From Dolomedes plantarius (taxonomy: Eukaryota; Arthropoda; Arachnida; Araneae; Dolomedidae): DNA of 64,000 bases. The DNA lies in assembly GCA_907164885.2 (NCBI GenBank), contig OU015501.1:24065591-24129590 (forward strand), written 5' to 3'. Positions 30,001 to 42,000 of the stretch are shown piece after piece. How positions within the stretch are numbered: position 1 is the stretch's first letter; every line of letters begins with the position of its first letter. The notes beneath the pieces were generated by a model. It had not been told where the DNA came from and did not search any database. It saw only the letters and a list, made by a program, of their open reading frames with translations. The translations under genes were made by a program, and so were the position numbers.

Positions 30001-33000
30001 AGGGTGTTAAGGGGGGGGACAGCAGGGCACATGGATACCATTGAAGGGGGTCACGACTTTAAAAAGATTGAGAAGCACTGATACAGACAATTACACCCAA
30101 TTCAACAAGTTCCTGTAAACTATATTTTAATTATCTCACCTTTTGGAAATAATGCAAGAAATGTATATTTCATTGTAAATAATGAAGAATACTTGAAGTT
30201 TAAATCAAAATGATAATAATAAAAGAAAAATATTTCCACTAGGCCACAGATAATATAAGAAAATTCATCAAATTCCTCACTTCCAGGTTTTTTATTTTTT
30301 ATAGGGGGCGACTAAGTATTTTCTTGACTTTATTTCCTGATTTTTATAGCTAGTTCCTAATGCTCTGGCAATTTCAAACTTTCCAAGTTTTTCAGAAGCA
30401 TGTAAATCCTATTTATGCATGTACTATCTCAATTCTCATATGCACAAACCAATGAATAATTAATTCTTAAAAAAGTTTTCCACTTAAGAGACCTTTTTTT
30501 TTTAGCATTGCAAATAAAGCTGAGATGCCCGAGTCCCAAATACACAAATTAATTAATTTAACATTAATCTTCAAACTTATATTTTGTTGACTGGTGGATC
30601 TTTTAAGTAGAAATTTATGAGGCATACAAAACTTGGATGACTAACTTTATTTTAAAACTTTAAACAAAATAATAAAGCTACTGACCAGCAGTATATCAAA
30701 CAAATAATCACATCCATCTTGATGCTGACTGCAGCTTGCTTGCTTGCTCACTGACCAAACTTGGCCTTTTAAATCATTATGTGAACACAAATCTGCATAT
30801 ACTGAAAAATATGTGCATGTGATGCCATTTGATAAAAAGAAATTAAAACCCAGGGTTGAGGTGTACCTGACTTCAAAATACTCAATCACTATTTGATGAC
30901 CTCATACCTGGGAACCAATGAGTAATTAACAAACTATTAAATGACATCACATGTCTGTCATACTACAACTTCAACTTCCTCCAGATGAAAACATTTGCTG
31001 AGGTAAGTGAACAGCTCTTAGTATACAGCAGAAAATAAAAGGTAATTATCAATTACAATTAATATTACAATAAAACATATTTAATTTAAACAAATGTTAC
31101 TTTATCTATACATTTATATCTTTTGGACTGGATGTCAAGCCTGGGGAAAACCTATTAGGGATAAAATATACTTTATCTTTAACCCTTGGTGCTAACATAT
31201 GCCCCCTTTTCCCCAGTGGTTAACATCTTATCCAAATAGCCATTCACTATAAAACTCAAATTTTTCAGAAGACAATGCTTTAGTAAAAATGTCCGCTACA
31301 TTCTGTCTTCCTGATACATGTACTAACTGAAATTTGTCCAAATTTTCTTTAACAAAATAAAATCTAGTGTCAATATATTTTGTTCGTTGGTTTTCAACAT
31401 TATTTTCAGAAAAACATATGGCACTTTGATTATCACAATATACACGAGGTTTATTCTTATTTAGGTCGAGAAATGGAAAATTACACAATATTCTTAAAAA
31501 CCAAATTAATTCTTTTATAGAATCTGACAAGGCAATATATTCTGCCTCCATACTTGATAGGGCAGTGCACTTTTGTTTTGCTGAATTCCAAACAATTGGA
31601 ACCCCTCCCATCAAAATAACATGGCCACTAATTGATTTCCTATCCCTTCTGTCAGAAGCCCAACTAGCATCTGTGTAAACTACTAACTCAGAATTTTGTA
31701 TTCTAGATAAATTGATTCCAAAGTCTTTAGTGTTAAACACATATTGCAAGACTTGACACAAATATTTCCAGTGTGACCATGAGGGGTTATTTGAAAATTG
31801 GGAGAGGGCAATTACTGCATACTGAATATCGGGTCTAGTTCTAGAAGCCAAGAACAACAAACATCCAATTAGCTTTCGGTAAGGCACATTTTCAGCCTGC
31901 TCCTTCTCAGAAGTTATGTTAAGTACTATACCTGGAGTTAATGGTAATTTACACTTAATTTTAGGTACATCAAATATCTTCATTAATTTTTCAATATAAT
32001 TTTTCTGATGTATATACACTTTTCCATTTCTCTCCTGAAATTCTACTCCTAAAAATTGAGTAATCTTTCCAAGTATTTTTACTTCAAATTTAGATTGGAT
32101 TAACACTATTACATTTTTCAATTTATCATTACTTTTACAAAACACAGCTAAATCATCGACATACACTAAAATAACTACATCCAATCCTAATATATAAACA
32201 TAATTACAATCATTTACTTTAGTAAAACCAAGTTCTGAAAGAGTTTTGTCAAGTTCTAGAAACCATTCATGTCCAGCCTGACGAAGGCCATATAAAGCCT
32301 TTTTTAATTTTAGAACAAAATTCTCTTTTCCTTTTACCAAAAATCCTGCTGGTTGTACCATATAAATATTTTCTTTTAGCTGAGCATATAGATATGCACT
32401 TTTAATGTCCAAATGTTGGTTTACCCAACCTTTCAAGACAACCAATATGGTAAAGAAAAATCTTACTAGGGAAAAGGATACAACTGGGGAAAAAGTATCA
32501 AAATAATTTATTCCCTCGGTCTGACGGAACCCTTGTGCAACTAGTCTTGCTTTAAATCTTTTTACTCTGCCTTCGGCATCTTTCTTTGTTGTATATACCC
32601 ACTTACATCCCAATACTTTAGCTTTTTCAGGCCTAGGTACAATTTCGTATACCTCTCTCTCTTTTAGGGTATTAATTTCCTCTATCATAGCTGTCTGCCA
32701 TTTATCCTTTTCAGGCAAATTTTGGGATTCCTGATATGTATTGGGAATTTTAACTTCAGCACAATGTGCTTCTGCATCAGACTCTGTTTCTGAGCTATTT
32801 CCCTCCTCATCACCATTTTTAGGTGTTTCTACACTGGGCGAGAAATTAAAGTCTTCTACATTATAAGGGATTCCTTTTTGTTTGCAATATTTAATTGCAT
32901 CATTATTACTTCTTAATCTTATTCCCTTTTCTGGGTAATAATACACGTCAGTCCGACCTGCAGTCTTCCCCGTCTCTCTTTTTCTCAACCCTTACCCACT

Positions 33001-36000
33001 TAGAGATATCTGGTTGAGTTGCCTCAAAACCATCTTCTGGCAAAGGATTAACCTTAAAATTACAATCTTGTTTTTCAATTTTAGGTTCACTATCAAAAAT
33101 ATTTTCACAAATTTTAACATGTTTACTTTCAGTCACTTGGTCTGTTCCAGGGTACCATACTCTATAACCTAATGTTTTAAAAGCGTATCCTACAATTACC
33201 CCCTTTCTTGATTTACCCTCAAGCTTATTTCTATACCTACTAGGTAAATGAACATATGCAGAGCTCCCAATTACCCTTAAATGTTTTACAGAAAAACCTT
33301 TCCCCCTCCACACGTTTAATGGAGCTTTTCCTTTTAATTTCTTATGGGGAAATCAATTTCTAAGGTAATTTTGAGTACAAACCAATTCTGCCCAAAGACT
33401 TTTTGGTAGTTTAGCTTGAAGTAAGAGGGACCTCACACCTTCCATCAATGTCCGGTTATACCTCTCGGCAACCCCATTCATTTCGGGCGAATAAACATTT
33501 GTATATTGATGCTTTATACCATGTTCTCTAAGAAATTTTTCAAAATACTCAGCAGAGAATTCACCTCCATTATCAGTTCTTATACATTTTATTCTTTTCC
33601 CGGTCTCTCTTTCGACTTGACTTTTAAATTCTTTAAAATAATTAAAAACTTGATTTTTGTGTTTTAAAATATATATAAAAGAATATCTAGAATAATCGTC
33701 AGTTATAGATAAGAAAAACCTGGCTCCTCCCAATGACTGCACAGGGGCTGGTCCCCATACATCTAAATATAAAAGCTGTAGAATTCCACTTGTGTGGATA
33801 TCTTTAGACTCAGGAAATGACTCGCGTTTACTTTTTGAAAAATTACAAATTTCACAAACATCTAAATTTCCTGATAGTCCGTCAAGTCCAAACACATTAT
33901 TTGATTTTGAAAATTGAACTAATGCTTTACAGTTAAGATGACCAAACCTACAATGCCATAAGGTTAAATTTTTGTTTACTAAATGAGCCTCACCAGGTTC
34001 TTCTTTTACAACTGATGTTCCCGAAATAACATAAAATTTTTCTTTTAACGGAACTTTTAAATATATATTATTAAATTTGTTAATAATAGCATGATCTTTA
34101 AGAAATTTTACGTTATAATTATCAAGTGCAAGGCATCTTACCGACACTAAGTTCTTCACCATCCCTGGAGCAAAATACACATTATACAAAGAAATTGTTT
34201 CTCTAATGTTACCTTGCTGGATAGACATGTTTACTGTTCCTTTCCCATGGATGTCTGTAGTTCCTTCAGCAATGGCGGCCTGGCTCTTACACACTTGAAA
34301 ATTATCAAAAAGAGTTCTATCGTTGCAAAAGTGATCTGTCGCCGCAGAGTCGAGTACAAATTCAGCATCTGTTGATTCACTAATAAGGGCCGCTGCGTAC
34401 ATAGCATTATGATAGTCCTTTTTTGTATCTGGTTTTCGGAACTCTTGGGGTGGCAACCTGCAATCTTTAATAAGATGATCAGTCCGTCCACACCTATAGC
34501 AACTTCTAGTTTTTCTCCTATTCCATTTCTTTTTCTGTTGATGCTGGATGTGTTCCTTTCCATACGAGACCAGGGCTTTTGAACTTGCATTTTCTTGAGA
34601 TGAGTTCTTGTATTGCACTCTATCGAATTCAGCCAGTAGAGATTTTCTTATTACTTCAGTTGTAAAATCCTTATCTTCTAATTGATATAGCTGCATTGTT
34701 AGATGATCATATGTTTCAGGTAGATTTTCTAAAATTTGGTATCCAACTTCACTATCTGGCACTTCTATTCCAGATAATTTTAAGTCCTTTGCTGCATCTA
34801 ACACACGACTGATGTAGCCATTCATCGTATCCAAGCTCTCAAACTTTATGTTCATAAATTTTCTTCTGCAAGCTGCTGTTCTTGCACGACTACAGGGCTC
34901 AAAAATTGCTTTCAGGGCTTTCCACGCTTCTTGTGGAGTTTCAACTTCATACAAAATATTCTTAAGCTCTTCATCTACACTCAGGCATATTAATGACAAG
35001 GCTTTCTGCTTCCTAGCTTCTGTATCTGCCTTCTGAGTTTTGGCTGCTTCTTCAGTCACAGTCTCAGGTTCCTTTCTCTCCACAAAATCACCCAAGTTGA
35101 CACTTCTCAAGTACATACTAATGTTGAATTTCCAGGCTTTATAATTATCCCTATTCAACTTAGGGAAATTAAATGTCCCTTCACTAGTAGCCATTTTCTA
35201 CTTTATCAAACCAACCACGCTCTGCTACCACTTTGTTGACTGGTGGATCTTTTAAGTAGAAATTTATGAGGCATACAAAACTTGGATAACTAACTTTATT
35301 TTAAAACTTTAAACAAAATAATAAAGCTACTGACCAGCAGTATATCAAACAAATAATCACATCCATCTTGATGCTGACTGCAGCTTGCTTGCTTGCTCAC
35401 TGACCAAACTTGGCCTTTTAAATCATTATGTGAACACAAATCTGCATATACTGAAAAATATGTGCATGTGATGCCATTTGATAAAAAGAAATTAAAACCC
35501 AGGGTTGAGGTGTACCTGACTTCAAAATACTCAATCACTATTTGATGACCTCATACCTGGGAACCAATGAGTAATTAACAAACTATTAAATGACATCACA
35601 TGTCTGTCATACTACAACTTCAACTTCCTCCAGATGAAAACATTTGCTGAGGTAAGTGAACAGCTCTTAGTATACAGCAGAAAATAAAAGGTAATTATCA
35701 ATTACAATTAATATTACAATAAAACATATTTAATTTAAACAAATGTTACTTTATCTATACATTTATATCTTTTGGACTGGATGTCAAGCCTGGGGAAAAC
35801 CTATTAGGGATAAAATATACTTTATCTTTAACCCTTGGTGCTAACATATTTCACATTTATTCTCTACACCAGCGTTTCTTAAACTGTGGGGTTTAAGAAT
35901 TTTGGGGTTGTGAAAATTTAATTCTGATAATTGAATTGAATTCTTGTTGCCCGCCACGAGTATCTAAGACATATATTTTATTTTATTTACTACTGTTTTT

Positions 36001-39000
36001 CATATATACTTCTACTTTTCATATTTATATTGTTTACCAAAGAAATTAATTATTTTTGAGAAAATATTTATCTTTATATCCTTATTTCCTGGGGTCATGA
36101 AAAAATCTTGGTGAAAAAACAGGGTCATGAATGAAAAAAGTTTAAGAAGTGCTGCTCTACACAGCAAAATTTGTAATCCATAATAATGAATTTGCATAGC
36201 TACTGTATAAATGACTTTCTTAGAGTATAGTAAAAATTAATGAATGAAATATTAAACAAAGAATATGAAATAAATTACTTGCCTGTGGAACTGTGAGTCT
36301 TCCTGTTATGTCGCCAACCAATACTTCAACAAGCCAAGCATATTCAAGTGTTTCACTGTCTAAGGGACGATCAACGCCAGAAAACATAGCATGTCCTCTT
36401 ACCTACAATACCAAATGAAATTACACAACAAAAAGAAAATGAAGCCACTGAGAGCATGAAAACTAACTTAGACCTTTCTACTCACTTCTAAAAAAAAGTG
36501 ATAACTGACTACAAAATTAATACATTCTCAACAATATTCATTTTTCAAAATATATATACAGGTTCACAATCAAATATCCGGCCATTGACAATCCAGTTCC
36601 TTCAGTTTACTGGCATGGATTTCAGAGAACTATTTTATTTAGTTGGTAAACATTAAAATTTCATTTTCTTTTCATTTAATGTTTAATTGTCTTACTTTAA
36701 AACAGTGCTCCGCAACTGCCGTGCCATGGCACACTAGTGTGCCGCGAGCTCATCTTGACTGTGCCGCGGTGGTTTTATCGATAATAATAATAAAAAAAAA
36801 TTAACCACCACATACGTTAGAAATTTCTCTATGTCAAATATTCCTCTTACTTTTTGCCAATAAGTACTTTTGCTGGGTTGAAATTATACACAAAACAAAA
36901 ACATGTAATTACCATACATTATATGTATGTTCGAGCGACAGCACCTTTGTGTAAGAGCGTCTAGATTTAGGAAACGAGAATGTCTGATTCCCTGACTGTG
37001 CATGCGCATCAACTTAGACTTTCTCATGTTCAGTTTGCTAGTGGACAAGTTTTGCAATACCTGGTAACTTATCGCTATTTTTGGTTTCACCAATAAATAT
37101 TTCTTTAAACCAAAGGAAAGCCCTATTTGGCAACTTATTTTTTTCCTATATAAATTTTAATGGTTTTTATTTTGTGTTAGGAGACTCATTCATTCTTGCA
37201 TATACATTGTAAAGTGTTTTATGAAATACTTCGAAGGCTAAAATGATATTTTAAAGTCAAGTAAACAATTTTAGTTGTTCTATAAAATATTTTTATTTGT
37301 ACTTTTTAATTAGCCTTTCAGTTTTAATTATTGATATACTCGACTATAAACAATCCTGCATACATAAGACAAACACGTAACAAATTAATATTTGTTCACT
37401 AGACTTTAAAAATAAATATTAATTACATGAATTACAAAGTATGTTAACTGCAAATAATAATTCATGCTGTTAATCATTCCCATATGAAATCATAAGTTAT
37501 AAGTGTACAAAGCAAACAGTACTAATATATATACTTCCAACACAGCAGATACAACAAAGTATACTTGCACGCCATAATTACCATTTGAAATATTCTCAAC
37601 TTTTACCATTTCAAGATCTTTGTAAATACATTTTTCAGATGAAATTCAATATGAAGGTCATATTTGTATATTCGGTGAAGAAATTTGATTAAGAATAACT
37701 TTAAAACAAAAGACATAATGGTAATACGATGTTTAACAACACCTTTATGAATTTAGGTCGTCAACAGAAAGTAGCAATCAGCGAAACAACCACATGGACA
37801 TTTCCAATGAACAATGCCAAGCTTGGCAATTTGGTGAAAAACTGACCTCAACTTGGCACGGAAGCAAGATATTGCCAGAAGGGTTTCCATAATGTGAAAA
37901 TTATGCCAGAATGTGAGTTAGTCATCTCTGAAAGTGAAAGAATAAAGACATTGTCACACCGAACACCGCATTTTTGGGTAATATTATAGTTATACTCTTA
38001 AAAAATATGGATAAGTATTTACGAGGAAAATTTTTGAATTCACTGACAAATGATAATGAACTTAGCATAAGTGGAGCTGTAAAAAAAAAGGAACATTTGT
38101 AAAAGAGCATAACGAAGATTACATTCGATATGGATTTTCGTGTTGAAATAAAGAAACGCCACTTAAACCAGAATTCATCGTATGCAGAGAAATGCTATCG
38201 AACGAATCAATGGTACCTAGTAAACGGCTTCACCATATAAATTCAAACAATCACAGCTATGCTAAGAAGGGTAAATAATTTTTTCTTAGGCTGTTAGATC
38301 AAAGGCGAAAACAAAGTCTATCACTGTTATCATCAGTCACAGTTTCTGATAAAGCCTTAGAAGCTAGTTACCATGTTGCAAGATTAATTGCACGTCAGAA
38401 AAAACCACATATTATTGGTGAAACTCTTGTTAAACCAGCATGCATAGAAATTGTTAAATCTATGCATGGGCATATAGAAGTTAATGAAGTGAAAAAAGTA
38501 CCATCATCAGCTGATACTGTTAAGAAACATATCAATGATATATCGAACGATATTTTAGGAATACTAATTAGAAAACTGAAAGCAGCTCAGAAGTTTGCAC
38601 TTCGGTTTGATGAGTCAACAGACATTAAAAACCGAGCACAACTGATAGCCATTGTATGCTTCGTAGATGAAGGCACCATAAAAGAACACTATTTATTTTG
38701 CAAGGAGCATCCAGAGCAAACTATTGGTGAAGAAAATGTCCAAGTAACTGATGATTTTTTCAAAACCTATGATATTTCATGGAGTAATTGTACCAGTATT
38801 TGCACGGATGGTGCTGCGGCAAAGATACGCAATAAAAACGGTTTTATTTTGTGCGTAACTCTTCACAAAATCCTAATATAGAAATTGTATACTGTTCTAT
38901 ACATCACGAAGCATTGATGATCAAAAACTTGCCTATGAAGCTAATGCAATCAATGAATTAATGTATTAGTATAATAAACATTATTAAATCAAGAGCCCTA

Positions 39001-42000
39001 AATTCGCAAATTTTTAAACTAATCTGTGAAGAAATAGGAGCGGACTATAAATCCCTATTATTATATACTGAGTTACATTGGCTATCCGAGGGTAAAGTTT
39101 TGGCTAGATTGTTGTAGCTTTGCAACGAGATTCGTAAGTTTCTTTCAACAAAATATGACCAAACTACACCAACTCTTTGAAGATAATCACTGGGCAGCCA
39201 AACTTGCGTACATGGCTGATATCTTTGAGCATCTGAATGAACTGAATAAAAAAAAATGCACGGTTAAAGTGAAAATTATCTTATGTGTTCCGACAAGTTA
39301 ATGAGGTTTAAAAATAAGCTTGAACTGTGGCAGAAGAGTTACAAAAAGGATCTCTAGAAATGTTCCAAAGGACTTACAAGTCCATGATTAAAAACAAACA
39401 ATTAATTCTGGACCTGACTCAACAACATTTTAAGTTTATTGCTAGAAAAATTAAATCACTATTTTTTCCCAATTAATTTGGAGCAATACAATTGGATAAG
39501 AAATCCTTTCCTACCTGATGTCGAAAATTCAATAGAAGTATTATCCCTTCAAATTCAAATTTATGGAATTGAGAAACGACAGAATGCTGAAACTCAACTT
39601 CAGTGAAATGTCATTGGCTGATTTCTGGATTTCAGTTAAGAAAGAATATCCTCAAATTTCTGACAAGGCCATAGCAATTTTGCTCCCTTTTTCTATGACA
39701 TACTTATTGTAAGACTCTGCTAACCTCAGCTGGCGAGGATCATCGCTTCCTTGAGATACTTGGCGACCGCCAATCAAAAGAACTTTCGCCAAGCCCCGAC
39801 GACTGAACCGGGAGTGCCAGATGCAAACAGACCCAGGGGGTGAAGAAGGCTAGCACAGGCGTGTCACCTGTGTGTTGCTGCGATTTTTAACGAAGGGTAT
39901 TTTTAGAAAGTTTAATAAGATTTCTTAATAATAATAGTTGTCTGTACTTATATGTAATTGTGTGTGAGTGTGTACCTATAATAAACGGGATTGTCCTGAA
40001 AAAGAAGTTGTTCTTCGAGTCCTAGATCCTTGTTTCTTGTAAAACACACGTGGATGGAAAAGCAAGATGGCGACCGAGGTGATAGGAGCATAACTGGCGT
40101 AGTCGGAAGCACTTTCCTGTACGTGGATGAGAGGTGAGAGACCTTTTTTTTTTTTCTCGCTAGGCCCAAATATTGGTAAAATATTATATGCATATATATA
40201 TATGGAAAATATTTAGTATTATGAGTAGTTGTTCTAGCTATAGATTGTGTATATTGAAGCGTATATTGAAGAGAAGACTTGCTCTGAATAAAGAGAGTTC
40301 GTATCAATGGTAATACGTTATGGTATGAAATAAATGAAATATTTGCTTGTTAATTAAAATGTATTAACGTCTAGTAAAGTAAAGTGTTAATTTTGGGTAG
40401 AATTGAATGGTTTGGAAAATTCAAATGTTAAGCAGAACGAAAATTGTATGAATATTTAGATTTTTATGTTCTTGCAGAAGTATTGTGTATTGTTATAATA
40501 CTAGAAAACGGTAAAACGTTAGTAGGTGACTCAGAAATTGATTATAATATTAATTAAGTCATTGAATGTTATTTTATGAAAAGTGCAAAACATATTTTCG
40601 TTAATGTATATTATGTATTAATTCAATTGAGAAAAGTATTAAATAACTGGTGTTATTATTTTTGTAATTATGAAATGTGAGAACTAAGGACTGTGTATTG
40701 ATGACTCAGTGTATAAATATATCAGAAACATTAAGTGTTAGCTATTTTGGTAACGATGAAAGTTAAAATCGAAACTATATTATATGATTTTACAGTCGAA
40801 TTAATGAATCGAAATTAGTGTTATAATTGCATCATTATTGAGTTGAGTTGCATCAGAATTTAGTAATTCTTTGTAGTAAATGTTGATTTATTTTAATTGT
40901 TTATTGATTAGTGAATTATAATATCTTACTTATCAAATGAATGTGTATACTAAATGTGTTGCAGGTTGTAACTATTTAAACGAAAGTATAGATATAAATC
41001 TTTGGTTAGCAAATCGATACGAGTATTGAATCATAAAAATTATTACTGATTCTATTGCAGAAATTGTTTTAATTGAGTATATGTAATAGTAACATTTTGA
41101 CGTAAGAGAGTAATTAGGAGGGTTAATTTTGTCCCATCGTATTTTAGTAGTAAACCGTTACCATGTCGTTTTTGGGTAAGGGTAGGAAGGAGGATTTAGC
41201 GGAGCTTGCTTCAGAACTGGGAATAGAAGTTAGTTTAGAGAATAGAGTGTTTGAAATCAAAAAGTTAATTCTCGAAAGTGAAGACTTCAGAGAAGATGAT
41301 GCCAAGGTTTCTCTGGATAGAATTATTGAAGAGCGAATTCGAAGGGAAGAACAGATCAAGAAAGAAGAGCGAGAAGAACGAATCAGGAAGGAAGAAAGAG
41401 ATCACGAGATTGAAATGAAACGGTTGGAATTAAGAATAAGCAATTCGCATTCGGATGAAGTCGTTGGTAGTTCGAGCGAAACCAAATCCAGAGTACAACT
41501 AATGCAGATAACCCCTAAATACGATGAAAAGAAAGACGAAATGCAGCTATATCTAATAAATTTTGAGCGTCGTGCAGAGATGGCAGGTGTGTCTAAAATA
41601 GAATGGGTAGCTTATTTACTGGGATTGTTGCCAACAGAAATAGCTAATAACATAGCTCGAGAGCCTCCTGAGAAGGCAAACAACTATGACTTCATTAAGG
41701 AAATGTTGTTGAAACGTTATAAGTTAAATCCCGAAAAATTAAGGCAATTATTTTTCCGACATCAGAAAGGTCCAGAAGAGTCCTGGAGAAGTTATACTCA
41801 TGCATTGAATAACTATTTTAATGAATGGATCAATGAACTGGAAGTCAAGAGCTTCGACGAGTTAAAGAAATTAATGGTGGCTGACCAACTCAAACGCAGA
41901 GTACCAAATGAAGTAAAGGAGCACTTCTTGGATGAATGGAGTAAAATGATCGACCCTCTAGAAGTCGCAGAAAGAGTTGATGAATATGAAAGTTTAAGAG

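Larger units (their letters stand above)
30585..35846 (-). mobile_element. Ty1/copia LTR retrotransposon A, nearly complete
   Basis: 5,262 bp with two 613-bp LTRs, flanked by the 5-bp duplication TATTT (30580-30584 and 35847-35851). Read on the minus strand the order is LTR, primer-binding site, gag with zinc knuckle, protease, integrase, reverse transcriptase, RNase H, polypurine tract, LTR. The coding region has one in-frame TGA and one frameshift, so it is not autonomous as read. The LTRs differ at one position that I noticed (30639 G, 35288 A), indicating a young insertion. It lies in BLTP1 intron 8 in the same orientation as the gene. Confidence 0.95.
28091..36282 (-). other. BLTP1 intron 8, 8.2 kb, GC-AG type, loaded with mobile elements
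   Basis: The intron begins GCAAGT after CACAG (the reverse complement of 36277-36287) and ends TTAG before exon 9. In transcript order it contains a hAT MITE (35870-36154), a copia element in sense orientation (30585-35846), a stray hAT end near 30080 and a terminal-inverted-repeat element (28432-29173). Remaining stretches, 29174-30020 and 30081-30579, are AT-rich without recognisable genes. Confidence 0.8.
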
